Shown here: in pieces, positions 27,613 to 36,115 of the stretch
How positions within the stretch are numbered: position 1 is the stretch's first letter
Layout of the letters: each line of letters opens with the position of its first letter
From: Gemmatimonadota bacterium
GTDB lineage: Bacteria > Latescibacterota > UBA2968 > UBA8231
Assembly (NCBI GenBank): GCA_018672475.1
Contig: JABHFS010000040.1
Location: 1-64,000, forward strand
Length of the DNA stretch: 64,000 nucleotides
Direction: 5' to 3'
Made by a program: the position numbers and the translations under genes
The notes under the pieces: generated by a model
What the model saw: only the letters and a program-made list of their open reading frames with translations
What the model was told of the DNA's origin: nothing
Databases searched by the model: none

Positions 27613-28902
27613 ATGAAAATTGCCTACTTTGACTGTTTTTCTGGTATTAGCGGCGATATGGTATTGGGCGCCCTGCTCGACAGTGGCCTGTCGCTTGCAA
27701 GCCTCAATGCAGAAATTGCCAAGCTCGGTCTCAAAGATGTAACGATCGCCAGCGAAGCCACCTCCAGACACGCCATCGCCGCCACCCACGCGCAAGTCCG
27801 CGTTGGCGGGGTTGCGGTCACGGCTACAGAAGAACACCATCTACAACTACCGAGCGAAGAGACTGCTGGCGATAAACACCACGAACATCACGAACACCAC
27901 GAACATCACGAACACCACGAACACCACGAACACCACGAACATGCACACGGGCACCATCGCCTCAACGACATCCTTGAACGCATTGCCTCCAGCGACCTCG
28001 ACTCTCGAGTCAAGGAGCAGTCCATTCGCATTTTCGAACGCCTTGGCGCGGCTGAATCCGAAGTGCACGGAGCCGAGCCCGACGAAGTCCACCTGCACGA
28101 AGTCGGCGCCCTTGACGCCCTCGTTGACGTGGTCGGAGCCGTCGCAGGTCTCCAGCTTCTCGGCATTGATGAAATCCATGCCTCTCCTCTGCGCTTCGGC
28201 ACCGGTTTTACGCGTTGCGCCCACGGCCGCTACCCCGTGCCCGTACCCGGTGTTCTGGCCCTTTGCCGCGGCGTGCCGACCGAGCAAACCGATATCCGCG
28301 CCGAGTTGGTCACCCCGACCGGGGCGGCGATTATCACGACGCTCGCCCAGTCATTCGGATCGCCACCGCCTTTCCGACAACAAGCCGTCGGCTACGGAGC
28401 GGGCAGTCGCGACCTCGAAGCCATACCCAATCTAGTGCGACTGCGCATCGGAGAGAGCGATCAGGCTAGCGAAAAAATGACGCTGATCGAAGCCAATATC
28501 GACGATATGAACCCCGAGGTATATGGCTATCTCTTCGACCGACTGCTCGAACAAGGCGCGCGCGAGGTCTACGCGACGCCGGTTTTCATGAAGAAAGGCC
28601 GCCCGGGCAATGTGCTCAGCGTGCTCGCCGACGCCGCGACCTTTGACCTGTTGGCGACGACCATCCTACAAGAGACGACCACCATCGGCCTGCGCTATTA
28701 TTCCGTCGAACGTCGCGTATTAGAGCGCGAGGTCCGCTCGGTTGAAACACCCTTTGGCGAGGTCCGCGTTAAATTTAGCTATCTGGACGGCCACCGCCGC
28801 GCCGCGCCCGAATACGAGGATTGCGCCCGGCTTGCGAAGAAGCACCAGATACCGCTGCTCTCCGTCTACGAGGCCGCCCGTGCGGCCGTTTCCGAGGAGT
28901 AA
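27613..28902 (+). CDS. larC: LarC-type nickel-insertion protein
   Basis: A 429-residue protein that in lactate racemase maturation inserts nickel into the pyridinium-dithioacid cofactor using CTP. It starts with the family signature Y-F-D-C-F-S-G-I-S-G-D-M-V-L-G-A-L-L-D, followed by a His-rich loop at about 89-117 made of seven H-H-E units, then the family block V-x-L-H-E-V-G-A-L-D-A-L-V-D-V-V-G. Later come T-P-T-G-A-A-I, and the C-terminal domain with E-A-N-I-D-D-M-N-P-E and G-x-L-R. Unlike the two-frame gene of Lactobacillus it is one continuous frame. LarA, LarB and LarE are not in the window. The His repeat may store or recruit nickel. It follows the Minf_1886 gene by eight bases. Confidence 0.93.
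   Translation: MKIAYFDCFSGISGDMVLGALLDSGLSLASLNAEIAKLGLKDVTIASEATSRHAIAATHAQVRVGGVAVTATEEHHLQLPSEETAGDKHHEHHEHHEHHEHHEHHEHHEHAHGHHRLNDILERIASSDLDSRVKEQSIRIFERLGAAESEVHGAEPDEVHLHEVGALDALVDVVGAVAGLQLLGIDEIHASPLRFGTGFTRCAHGRYPVPVPGVLALCRGVPTEQTDIRAELVTPTGAAIITTLAQSFGSPPPFRQQAVGYGAGSRDLEAIPNLVRLRIGESDQASEKMTLIEANIDDMNPEVYGYLFDRLLEQGAREVYATPVFMKKGRPGNVLSVLADAATFDLLATTILQETTTIGLRYYSVERRVLEREVRSVETPFGEVRVKFSYLDGHRRAAPEYEDCARLAKKHQIPLLSVYEAARAAVSEE
27877..27939 (+). repeat. Tandem 9-bp repeat encoding His-His-Glu in larC
   Basis: Seven copies of CAYCACGAA in frame, two with CAT instead of CAC in the first codon. They encode (H-H-E)x7, followed by H-A-H-G-H-H. The unit could expand or contract by slippage while keeping the frame. 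It is not a CRISPR array, since there are no spacers. Confidence 0.92.
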
Positions 28903-28910
28903 AGCACATC

Positions 28911-29666
28911 ATGTTGACGCTCATCCTATGCGCCATCTTGCTCGCCCCACCTTGCATACAAGCACTCGACTTACCGGCCTACCGTGGTGACTTAGAAGAA
29001 TTTGACAACCTGCTTCACCTACCCTCCGGTGAAGGCCCCGACCGAATGGTCCTCGGCGATAACAACGGCCGCATCCATATCTACGAAGCGCGCGACGGCG
29101 GCTCTTATACCGAGGTGTGGGTCAGCGAATATCTCGAAGGGTCGGTGAGCGGAGTCTTTGTCGTAGATATCAACAACGACGAACTCGACGAAATCGTCGC
29201 CTACACCGACCAGGGCCGCATCTACTATCTCGACATCATGGACTACACGCTCATCTGGAGCAACTCCCCCAACGAGTACAGGCGCATCACCAGCTTAACC
29301 ATCGGCGATATCGACGACGACGAGCAGCCTGAACTTGTATTCTGCGCCGACGGCCGCCTGATCGTCTACGATGGCCGAGACCAGTATGAGCAATGGCGCA
29401 GCGACCAGACCGATCTGACCGCACACCAAATCCTCATCGGCGATGTCGACGGAGACGGCGAAGACGAAATCGTGCTCAACGACGGATATATCTTCGATGC
29501 CCGCTTCTTCGACCTCGAATGGCAATCGCCCGAGCCCTTCGGCGAGCGTATGGGCCTGCTCGACCTCGACGAGGACCAGATCCTCGAAGTGATCGGGGAG
29601 TTCCAAGGCCGCTATCTGCGTATCTTCGACATTGACCTGCGCCGTGAGAAATCGCTCAGCCGATAG
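28911..29666 (+). CDS. Small exported FG-GAP/VCBS-repeat protein
   Basis: A 251-residue protein with a signal peptide (hydrophobic 2-16, cleavage near I-Q-A). It contains five repeats with calcium-binding-type loops: [32 protein letters not shown] and D-L-D-E-D-Q-I-L-E, spaced about 45 residues apart. This predicts a small beta-propeller. The longest frame begins at 28821 inside larC, but the ATG at 28911 starts at the signal peptide and has GAGGAG upstream, so I chose it. It is eight bases after larC and may be in the same transcript. Function unknown. Confidence 0.82.
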   Translation: MLTLILCAILLAPPCIQALDLPAYRGDLEEFDNLLHLPSGEGPDRMVLGDNNGRIHIYEARDGGSYTEVWVSEYLEGSVSGVFVVDINNDELDEIVAYTDQGRIYYLDIMDYTLIWSNSPNEYRRITSLTIGDIDDDEQPELVFCADGRLIVYDGRDQYEQWRSDQTDLTAHQILIGDVDGDGEDEIVLNDGYIFDARFFDLEWQSPEPFGERMGLLDLDEDQILEVIGEFQGRYLRIFDIDLRREKSLSR

Positions 29667-29669
29667 CTC

Positions 29670-29699
29670 TTGACACCCTTGTCCCAACCGCCGTATGTA
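29670..29699 (+). promoter_or_regulatory. Possible promoter of the sugar-isomerase gene
   Basis: A perfect TTGACA (29670-29675) with a weak TATGTA (29694-29699) 18 bases on. The CDS starts 50 bases later. Only the -35 box is convincing. Confidence 0.3.
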
Positions 29700-29749
29700 T
29701 CTTCCTTTATAGAGATTTTCGTACCGATCACCAACAAGGAGCAACCGCG

Positions 29750-30739
29750 ATGCGACCTGTTACTCTCTTCACGGGCCAATGGGCCGATCTGGGCATTGAG
29801 ACGATGTGCCAGAAAGCCGTCGAATTCGGCTATGACGGCTTGGAACTCGCCTGCTGGGGCGATCATTTTGAAGTCGAGAAAGCCACGGCCGCCTACTGCA
29901 AAAATAAACGCCAACTCTTAGACCAATACGGCCTCAAGCTCTACTCCATCTCTAACCACCTCGTCGGCCAAGCTGTCTGCGACAATATAGATAGCCGCCA
30001 CGCGTCTATATTGCCGCCGCGCATCCTTGGCGACGGCGACCCCGAAGGCGTGCGCAAACGCGCGGCTAAGGAAATGATCGCCACCGGTAAGGCCGCCGCC
30101 CGGCTCGGCCTCGACGTAGTCAATGGCTTTACCGGGTCCTCGATCTGGCATTTGCTCTATTCCTTCCCACCGGTCTCCCCCGATATGATCGAGAAGGGCT
30201 ACAAGGACTTCGCCAAACGCTGGACCCCGATCCTAAACCAATACCAGAAACTCGGGGTCAAGTTCGCACTTGAGGTGCACCCGACCGAAATCGCCTTCGA
30301 CATCGCTTCGGCCCAACGCGCCATTGAGGCGCTCGACGGGCACCCGGCCTTTGGCTTTAACTACGACCCTAGCCATCTCGGTTACCAGGGCGTAGACTAT
30401 GTCGAATTCATCCATCGCTTCAGCGACCGAATCTTCCATGTGCACATGAAGGACGTCGGCTGGTCTCAGACGCCCAAAGACGCCGGCGTCTTCGGCGGGC
30501 ACACCGACTTCGGCGACCGGCGGCGCTTCTGGGACTTCCGCTCACTGGGCCGAGGCAATATCGATTTCGAGGAAATCATCCGCGCCCTCAACCGCATCAA
30601 TTACCAGGGACCGCTGTCGGTCGAATGGGAAGACAGCGGCATGGACCGCGAACACGGCGCGACCGAATCGGCCGCCTTCGTCAAAGAGGTGGACTTTGCC
30701 CCTTCGGATATCGCCTTTGACGCGGCCTTCGAGGATTAG
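29750..30739 (+). CDS. Sugar phosphate isomerase/epimerase (xylose isomerase-like TIM barrel)
   Basis: A 329-residue TIM-barrel protein of the AP-endonuclease-2 superfamily. Seen: F-T-G-Q-W-A-D-L-G at the start, Y-D-G-L-E-L-A-C-W at the end of strand 2, L-E-V-H-P-T-E (metal-binding E and H), N-Y-D-P-S-H-L, V-H-M-K-D-V, and near the end S-V-E-W-E-D-S. These are the conserved metal-site residues. Family members isomerise or epimerise sugars or act on inositol; the substrate cannot be read. No signal peptide. AGGAG stands about ten bases before the ATG. A strong terminator follows 20 bases after the stop, so it seems to be a single-gene transcript. The Gfo/Idh gene at 34513 may act in the same pathway, as these families often pair. 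Confidence 0.88.
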   Translation: MRPVTLFTGQWADLGIETMCQKAVEFGYDGLELACWGDHFEVEKATAAYCKNKRQLLDQYGLKLYSISNHLVGQAVCDNIDSRHASILPPRILGDGDPEGVRKRAAKEMIATGKAAARLGLDVVNGFTGSSIWHLLYSFPPVSPDMIEKGYKDFAKRWTPILNQYQKLGVKFALEVHPTEIAFDIASAQRAIEALDGHPAFGFNYDPSHLGYQGVDYVEFIHRFSDRIFHVHMKDVGWSQTPKDAGVFGGHTDFGDRRRFWDFRSLGRGNIDFEEIIRALNRINYQGPLSVEWEDSGMDREHGATESAAFVKEVDFAPSDIAFDAAFED

Positions 30740-30758
30740 ACATTGCGGTGCAAGCGGA

Positions 30759-30798
30759 CCACGGCCCCCGGCTATGCAGCCAGGGGCCGTGGTTTTTT
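30759..30798 (+). terminator. Rho-independent terminator after the isomerase gene
   Basis: A perfect ten-base stem CCACGGCCCC (30759-30768) / GGGGCCGTGG (30783-30792), with an inner GGCT/AGCC stem and a six-T run at 30793-30798. This is the clearest terminator of its strand in the window. It lies directly before the next gene's start. Confidence 0.92.
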
Positions 30799-30808
30799 AG
30801 GCCTGGGG

Positions 30809-31429
30809 GTGGGGATCTGTTGCGCCCTGCTCATCGGCCTATGGTCCGCCACCGCCGAAGCACAAAAGGCCGCGGTCACCCTCTCGGAGACTGAACTGCA
30901 AGATGCTGGGACCGAATTGCGCGCGGCCCTAGCCCGCACAAACGAAGAAGCCTACACGCAGATCCTCACATTGGTCGAAATCGTGCGCGACCCGGTGCTC
31001 AACACAACGAGCGTCTACGATATCATCGTGCACTACGACCCCGACCGCTATAGCAACCCCCGCGTCGGTGCCTACCCGCTGAACTTCGAAAAACAGTTCA
31101 TGCATTGGGGCCGCCGCGTCGCGCTTTATACCCAACGTACTTCCTGGTCGAGCGGCCGTTTCTACCTGCGGGACATTTCAGCCGCGCACGAGGCTTGGAT
31201 CCTTACCTCCGATGCCCGTCTACTGATCAGACCGATACACAAAAAAACCTCCTCCAACGACGCCAAGTCGCTGCGCCAGGCCTACTCATTGCCCTCCTAT
31301 ACCGACTTGCGCACCATCAGTGCCTGGCTGCGCCTTATGCACCCGGAAGACCGCGAGTTGGCCAATCGTCGTCGTTTGCGCGAAATCGAGGCGGAAAAGA
31401 ACTCGTTGCTAAAGGATCTGAAACCGTGA
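30809..31429 (+). CDS. Exported protein of unknown function
   Basis: A 206-residue protein. A signal peptide covers about 2-18 (I-C-C-A-L-L-I-G-L-W, cleavage near A-E-A-Q). The mature part has T-E-E-A-Y-T-Q-I-L-T-L-V-E-like helices, then beta strands (V-H-Y-D-P-D-R-Y) and a helical, charged C terminus; I recognise no family. The open frame extends back to a TTG at 30743, but that extension contains the terminator at 30759-30798, so the GTG at 30809, placed right at the signal peptide, is the better start. Its stop overlaps the start of the next gene as GTGA, so it is coupled to the peptide-binding lipoprotein. Confidence 0.65.
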   Translation: MGICCALLIGLWSATAEAQKAAVTLSETELQDAGTELRAALARTNEEAYTQILTLVEIVRDPVLNTTSVYDIIVHYDPDRYSNPRVGAYPLNFEKQFMHWGRRVALYTQRTSWSSGRFYLRDISAAHEAWILTSDARLLIRPIHKKTSSNDAKSLRQAYSLPSYTDLRTISAWLRLMHPEDRELANRRRLREIEAEKNSLLKDLKP

Positions 31430-32982
31430 TTATTCCCTTCTTGTTGATCGTACTGACCCTTGCAGCCTGCGGCAGTGAGAAACAACAACTGACCACGCTG
31501 GTTTTTGGCCGCGGTTCCGATTCGGTCGGCCTTGACCCAGGACTAGAAACAGATGGCGAATCATTTAAAGTCTGCGACAACATCTACGAAACGCTCGTCG
31601 CATATCATAGCGAGAGCACCGCGATCTTACCGCAGCTCGCGCATTCCTGGGACGTTTCCGCCGACCAGTTGACCTGGACCTTTCATTTACGGCGCGGCGT
31701 TCATTTTCACGACGGCACCGTCTTTAACGCTGAAGCTATGCTCTTCTCGTTAGGCCGCCAGTTTTACAAAGACCACCCCCATCACAAAGTCGAAGGCGGT
31801 TACAGATACTGGAAGGATATGGGCATGGACGATATCCTCGCCGAACTCGCGGCTCCCGATGATTCGACCTTCGTCATCCGCCTCAAGAAACCGAACGCCC
31901 CCTTCCTCTCCAACTTGGCGATGAATTTCTGCGCCGCGGTAAGCCCGACCGCGATAAAAAAATACGGCCGGGATTATTTCAAAAACCCAGTCGGCACTGG
32001 GCCATTCCGTTTTATTGAATGGCGCAAAGATGAACGCATTGTACTCGCCCGCAATGATAATTATTGGGGTCCCAAAGCCAAACTCGACCGCCTAATCTTT
32101 AAACCGATTCAAGAAGCCGCGATCCGTTTTCTCGAACTGTCACAGGGCACCGTGCAGGGTTTAGACAATCTGAACCCCGAGTATATCGACGAAATTCGCG
32201 ACAACCCCGAACTGCAATTGCTGACGCAACCGGGCATGAATGTCGGCTACCTGGCGATGAATATGGACAAGGCGCCCTTCGACGACTTACGTGTGCGCCG
32301 AGCGATCAACCACGCCGTCAACAAACAAGCCCTCGTCGATAATTTTTACCAAGGCCTGGCCTTAGCCGCGAAAAACCCGATCCCCCCGACGCTTTGGGGC
32401 TATAATGACAAAATCACCGGCTACGCCTACGACCCCAACAAGGCCCGCGCGTTGTTGGCCGAGGCTGGTTTTCCCGACGGCTTCGAAACCGAACTCTGGG
32501 CGATGCCCGTACCCAGGCCCTATATGCCGCAACCCGATAAGATCGCCCAGGCGGTCCAGGCCGACCTGGCAAAGATCGGTGTCCGCGCGCGCATTGTGCA
32601 ATGGGAATGGGGCACCTATCTCGACAAGGTTTCTAACGGCGAGCACCCGATGGCCCTACTAGGCTGGACCGGTGACAATGGCGACCCCGATAATTTTCTG
32701 TATGTGCTGCTTGATAAAACCGCCGCCGTCAAACCCGCGCAAAATATCGCCTTCTACAAAAGCGAGGAGTTGCACAAAGTGCTTGTCGCCGCCCGGATTT
32801 CTGCCGATCGCGATCAGCGCAGCAAGCTCTACCAGCAAGCCCAGGAAATTATCTTCCACGACGCACCCTGGGTACCATTGGTGCACGCGACACAAACCGC
32901 AGCGTTCCATCGCGGCGTCTCCGGCTTCAAACTGCACCCGACCGGCAGTAAGTGGTTCCACAGCACGGCTTTCACACCATAG
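31426..32982 (+). CDS. Peptide/nickel-type ABC transporter substrate-binding lipoprotein
   Basis: A 518-residue SBP_bac_5 family lipoprotein with lipobox L-A-A-C (Cys near 14). It shows the family landmarks: N-I-Y-E-T-L-V, W-D-V-S-A-D, F-H-L-R-R-G-V-x-F-H-D-G-T, G-T-G-P-F-R-F, N-D-N-Y-W-G, R-x-A-I-N-H-A-V-N-K, A-R-A-L-L-A-E-A-G. DppA/OppA-type proteins capture peptides, nickel or sugars outside the inner membrane. The GTG start at 31426 overlaps the previous stop (GTGA), with AAGGA about nine bases upstream; a longer frame back to 31105 runs through the previous gene and is rejected. The DppB-type permease gene follows three bases after the stop. Confidence 0.93.
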   Translation: MIIPFLLIVLTLAACGSEKQQLTTLVFGRGSDSVGLDPGLETDGESFKVCDNIYETLVAYHSESTAILPQLAHSWDVSADQLTWTFHLRRGVHFHDGTVFNAEAMLFSLGRQFYKDHPHHKVEGGYRYWKDMGMDDILAELAAPDDSTFVIRLKKPNAPFLSNLAMNFCAAVSPTAIKKYGRDYFKNPVGTGPFRFIEWRKDERIVLARNDNYWGPKAKLDRLIFKPIQEAAIRFLELSQGTVQGLDNLNPEYIDEIRDNPELQLLTQPGMNVGYLAMNMDKAPFDDLRVRRAINHAVNKQALVDNFYQGLALAAKNPIPPTLWGYNDKITGYAYDPNKARALLAEAGFPDGFETELWAMPVPRPYMPQPDKIAQAVQADLAKIGVRARIVQWEWGTYLDKVSNGEHPMALLGWTGDNGDPDNFLYVLLDKTAAVKPAQNIAFYKSEELHKVLVAARISADRDQRSKLYQQAQEIIFHDAPWVPLVHATQTAAFHRGVSGFKLHPTGSKWFHSTAFTP

Positions 32983-32985
32983 CCC

Positions 32986-33996
32986 ATGTATCGTTTCGTC
33001 CTCAACCGGTTTATCTCACTGGTCCCGACGCTGTTGGGCATATCGTTTTTGGTCTTTCTGATGCTCTACCTCGTGCCGGGAGACCCGGCACAAGTCATGC
33101 TCGGCGAGCGGGCCAACGCGGAAAGCCTGGCCGAACTGCGGGCGACCATGGGACTCGACCAGCCTTTCCACGTGCAGTTCTACCGTTTTTTCACCGGACT
33201 GTTGAGTGGTGACCTCGGTCGTTCGATCCGCACGCACGAGAAAATTACCACTGAGATTCTGCAACGTTTCCCCGCCACATTCGAACTGACAATGGCCAGT
33301 ATGCTGATGGCGATGACCGTCGGCATTTCCGCCGGTATTTGGGCAGCCGTCCGCCGCGGTAAAATAGCCGATCTGCTGAGCATGGTCTTGGCGACCGCCG
33401 GTATTTCAATGCCCGTGTTCTGGTTAGCCCTGATGTTGATCCTGCTCTTAGGGGTCTTCTTGCCGCTCTTTCCCGTCTCCGGCCGTCTGAGTACCCATAT
33501 CTACTTTGAGCCCATCACCTACTTCTACACCCTCGACGCGCTCTTACAAAGCGATTTTGAGGCCTTCGGCGATATCCTTTGGCATCTCTTCCTGCCCGCC
33601 CTGACACTCGGCACCATCCCGATGGCGGTTATCGCACGCATGACCCGCGCCAGCCTGCTCGAAGTCCTCGGCGAGGATTATATCCGCACCGCCTGGGCCA
33701 AGGGCCTCTCGCAACGGATGGTAGTGCTGCGCCACGCGGTGAAAAACGCCTTCATCCCCACGCTGACCGTTATCGCCCTAGAGTTCGGCTACCTGCTCGG
33801 CGGCGCGATAATCACCGAAACGATCTTCGCCTGGCCCGGTGTCGGCCGCTGGCTCTTCTTGGCAGTGCAAGCGCGCGACTTCCGAGCCGTGCAGGGCGGC
33901 GTCTTGCTGCTGGCCACGGTCTTCGTGCTGGCCAACTTGTTGGCCGACGTACTGTACGCCTGGCTCGATCCGCGTATCCGCTACGACAAGAAATAA
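32986..33996 (+). CDS. dppB: DppB-type ABC transporter permease
   Basis: A 336-residue inner-membrane permease with about six membrane segments and the N-terminal family motif (R-F-I-S-L-V-P-T-L-L-G-I-S-F-L-V-F). The EAA loop that contacts the ATPase is T-A-x-A-K-G-L-S-Q-R (near 240-250). The family block G-D-P-A-Q-V-M-L-G and the G-x-D-Q-P stretch are also seen. It forms a channel with a DppC partner. DppC is not next to it; the only DppC-like gene is 4.8 kb away on the minus strand. No ATPase gene is in the window. Confidence 0.93.
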   Translation: MYRFVLNRFISLVPTLLGISFLVFLMLYLVPGDPAQVMLGERANAESLAELRATMGLDQPFHVQFYRFFTGLLSGDLGRSIRTHEKITTEILQRFPATFELTMASMLMAMTVGISAGIWAAVRRGKIADLLSMVLATAGISMPVFWLALMLILLLGVFLPLFPVSGRLSTHIYFEPITYFYTLDALLQSDFEAFGDILWHLFLPALTLGTIPMAVIARMTRASLLEVLGEDYIRTAWAKGLSQRMVVLRHAVKNAFIPTLTVIALEFGYLLGGAIITETIFAWPGVGRWLFLAVQARDFRAVQGGVLLLATVFVLANLLADVLYAWLDPRIRYDKK

Positions 33997-34241
33997 GACC
34001 CCACGACCGAACAGCATTAAGAAGAACCGATAGGCCCCAGACAGTGTTTACTGCGATCCCTGTCTGGGCCGGGCCCCTATCCGCCGAAGCAGTCTCCGCC
34101 TGCAAACGACGAGATCTCAGCAGCAACCGACTGTTCACTATAACCCGGAACGACATAATACGCGCGAATTTATATCAGTCTGGTGGGTAAGTTCGCCGCA
34201 ATAACGGCAACAAGATACTAAGCCCGACAAGAGAGTTTATA

Positions 34242-34433
34242 GTGAAGACACTGACGATCTTGCTATTAATGGGCACAGTTGGCACAGCCCCGATCTCGAC
34301 GGCACCGTTAACCGGTTTAGCCCTCCCATGGTATGGCCCACTACCCCGCAAAATATGCGGCGCGGCGCCATCGGCAGTGGCGAACGACCCCGATTCCTTC
34401 CGACAAACCTCTACCGTGCAACGTAGATCGTAG
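34242..34433 (+). CDS. Doubtful small exported protein
   Basis: A 63-codon frame with a GTG start preceded by GAGAG, beginning M-K-T-L-T-I-L-L-L-M-G, which looks like the start of a signal peptide. The rest is Pro/Ala-rich without structure and unlike any family I know. It lies alone in a long intergenic region just upstream of a terminator of the opposite strand. It may be a gene remnant or chance. Confidence 0.2.
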   Translation: MKTLTILLLMGTVGTAPISTAPLTGLALPWYGPLPRKICGAAPSAVANDPDSFRQTSTVQRRS

Positions 34434-34456
34434 CACCGAACATCGTTCCAGGTCAC

Positions 34457-34487
34457 AAAAAAAGGCCGGCTCCCTGGGGAGCCGGCC
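34457..34487 (-). terminator. Rho-independent terminator of the Gfo/Idh gene
   Basis: A perfect ten-base stem GGCCGGCTCC (34464-34473) / GGAGCCGGCC (34478-34487) around a CTGG loop. On the minus strand it is followed by seven T residues (34463-34457). It sits about 25 bases after the stop of the Gfo/Idh gene. Confidence 0.92.
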
Positions 34488-34512
34488 CGGCAACACTAAA
34501 AAGAGACGCACA

Positions 34513-35649
34513 TCACAGGCGTGTCCACGCCCCTTTCTTCTTCGAAGAATCCACCGCTGCCTTGATGAATTTCATACCCGCCACTCCTTCTTCGACACCG
34601 GGGTGCGGAAAGGCCACCGGTATCCCCTTCTCGCCGCGCCCCTTGCGAATCTGGCGCTCGATCGTCGTGTGCAAGTTAGCCAGCGCAGGAAAGAAATCCT
34701 CATTATGCCCCGAAGGCACGCGGAAGTAGGAAGAGACCTCGGCCGGCAGATCAAATTCAGCGCCCGTCCAATAGGTCACGTCGCGCCCATCGCCGTGGCG
34801 CACCAGCAAGGATTCCGCCCGCTCTTGGTGCCATTCGATCGACCCTTTGGTGCCGAAAACCCTAAAGCCGTTATCGTTGCGATAACCGACGGCGATCTGG
34901 GTGGCAGTGATGACCGCGGTGCCGCCGTTTTCTAATTCGCAGATCGTATTGAAATCGTCATCGAGGACGCGCCCCTTGACGAAAGTATTGAGCCGGGCGG
35001 AAACCTTTTTGACACCAAGCCCCGTCACCCAGGTCGCCGCGACAAAAGCATGCGTGCCGATATCCCCGCCACAGTTGGAGATGCCCGTGCGTTTAGGGTC
35101 GGTGCGCCAGGCAGCCTGTTGCTGGCCCGACTTTTCCAAGTCCGTCGCCAACCAGCCTTGGTTGTACCAAGAATCGACTTTGCGCACTTCGCCGATGTCA
35201 CCGTCCTTGATCATTTGCTTGGCCAACATCATCATCGGATGGCCGGTATAGGTATGGGCTAAAACAAAGGGCACTTTCTTGCGTTTAACGATGCGCGCCA
35301 AATCCTGCGCTTCGGCCACCGTCATCGTCATCGGCTTTTCGCATAAGACCGGGATGCCGGCCTGCAAAAAGGCCTTGGCCGGTTCATAATGCGCAAAATT
35401 GGGGGTGACGATGGTGACATAGTCGAGCGCCTGTTCGCCGCTTTGCACCGCTTCGAGCATGGCCTGGTAGTTGATATAACCTTTGATCCCGTAATCCTTG
35501 GCCGCGCGCAGCGCCGCCTTCGCGTCGGTACGCATCGCACCGGCCACCAATTCGCGACTGGCGTCCAGCGCGATCGCGCGATTGTGCACCATGCCGAAGA
35601 ACGATCCGGGGCCGCCGCCGCCGATCATGCCTACTTTGAGTTTGGCCAT
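34513..35649 (-). CDS. Gfo/Idh/MocA family oxidoreductase
   Basis: A 378-residue NAD(P)-dependent dehydrogenase. The N-terminal Rossmann fold has G-M-I-G-G-G-G-P-G-S-F near residue 10 and the signature C-E-K-P-M near 95; the C-terminal domain has the H-T-Y-T-G-H-P, G-D-I-G-T-H and G-T-K-G-S-I-E-W blocks. These enzymes oxidise or reduce sugars and sugar derivatives; the substrate is unknown. The longest frame starts at 35733, but the ATG at 35649 has GGGGAG eight bases upstream and begins directly with the dinucleotide fold. A promoter (35733-35705) and a terminator (34487-34457) bracket it, so it is a single-gene transcript. It is not co-directed with the isomerase at 29750 but may share a pathway. 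Confidence 0.92.
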   Translation of the reverse strand: MAKLKVGMIGGGGPGSFFGMVHNRAIALDASRELVAGAMRTDAKAALRAAKDYGIKGYINYQAMLEAVQSGEQALDYVTIVTPNFAHYEPAKAFLQAGIPVLCEKPMTMTVAEAQDLARIVKRKKVPFVLAHTYTGHPMMMLAKQMIKDGDIGEVRKVDSWYNQGWLATDLEKSGQQQAAWRTDPKRTGISNCGGDIGTHAFVAATWVTGLGVKKVSARLNTFVKGRVLDDDFNTICELENGGTAVITATQIAVGYRNDNGFRVFGTKGSIEWHQERAESLLVRHGDGRDVTYWTGAEFDLPAEVSSYFRVPSGHNEDFFPALANLHTTIERQIRKGRGEKGIPVAFPHPGVEEGVAGMKFIKAAVDSSKKKGAWTRL

Positions 35650-36115
35650 AGAATTTTCTCCCCTATATACAGATGACGCGGTATAGTGAATTTCAAGGTT
35701 AATATTGATACACATTGTGCCCGGGACTGTCAAACAGTCGGGCTATTTCAGCAACAAGCGCCGCGTCTTCGACACGGTTCCGGTGACGAGCCGGAGAAAA
35801 CAAACACCAGTAGCCATCGCCTCACCCAGATCGTCACGCCCGTCCCAAAGTATCGAGGTCCCAGCCCCTGCACCGCGGCGGCGAAGACGGTCGTATCCGG
35901 CTCGACACGCGGTATACTAAAAACTTGGGCTACAGCAGCCGCGCGAATAATAAAATTACCCTGCCCATGGATCTCGGTCCACTCACCCCGTCCCACCCCA
36001 TGGGCGCCACCCCACCAAGCCCCACCGACCGCTACCGGCGCTACCGGCGTCGGGACCCTGATCCCGGATTACCGAAAAATGAGGGGTCAAAAGTCCGAGA
36101 TCCCACCATTGCGAT
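35650..36115. other. Intergenic region with the Gfo/Idh promoter
   Basis: No gene is supported in these 466 bases. They contain the promoter at 35705-35733, a direct repeat of GCTACCGGC near 36031-36048, and a small CGGGA/TCCCG inverted repeat near 36051-36066. Short open frames here lack ribosome-binding sites and have compositions unlike proteins. Confidence 0.4.
35705..35733 (-). promoter_or_regulatory. Sigma-70-type promoter of the Gfo/Idh gene
   Basis: On the minus strand: TTGACA (35733-35728), 17-base spacer, TATCAA (35710-35705). Transcription would start near 35698, about 50 bases before the ATG at 35649. Confidence 0.6.

Larger units (their letters stand above)
33997..34512. other. 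Intergenic region after dppB with inverted repeat
   Basis: No convincing gene occupies these 516 bases. A nine-base inverted repeat (CCCAGACAG 34036-34044 / CTGTCTGGG 34060-34068) may form a stem-loop but is not followed by T residues. A doubtful small frame (34242-34433) and a minus-strand terminator (34457-34487) are listed separately. Nothing else is seen. Confidence 0.45.

Noticed and set aside
27847-27950. Short-period repeat as a possible CRISPR array
   Set aside because: The units are 9 bp, contiguous and in frame with larC; no spacers.
28821-28910. Longer N terminus for the FG-GAP protein
   Set aside because: It would start inside larC and place the signal peptide in the middle of the chain.
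31105-31425. Longer N terminus for the peptide-binding lipoprotein
   Set aside because: It runs out of frame through the preceding gene; the GTG at 31426 gives a proper lipoprotein signal and a 4-bp overlap.
34036-34068. Inverted repeat after dppB as a terminator
   Set aside because: The stem is perfect but no T-run follows on either strand.
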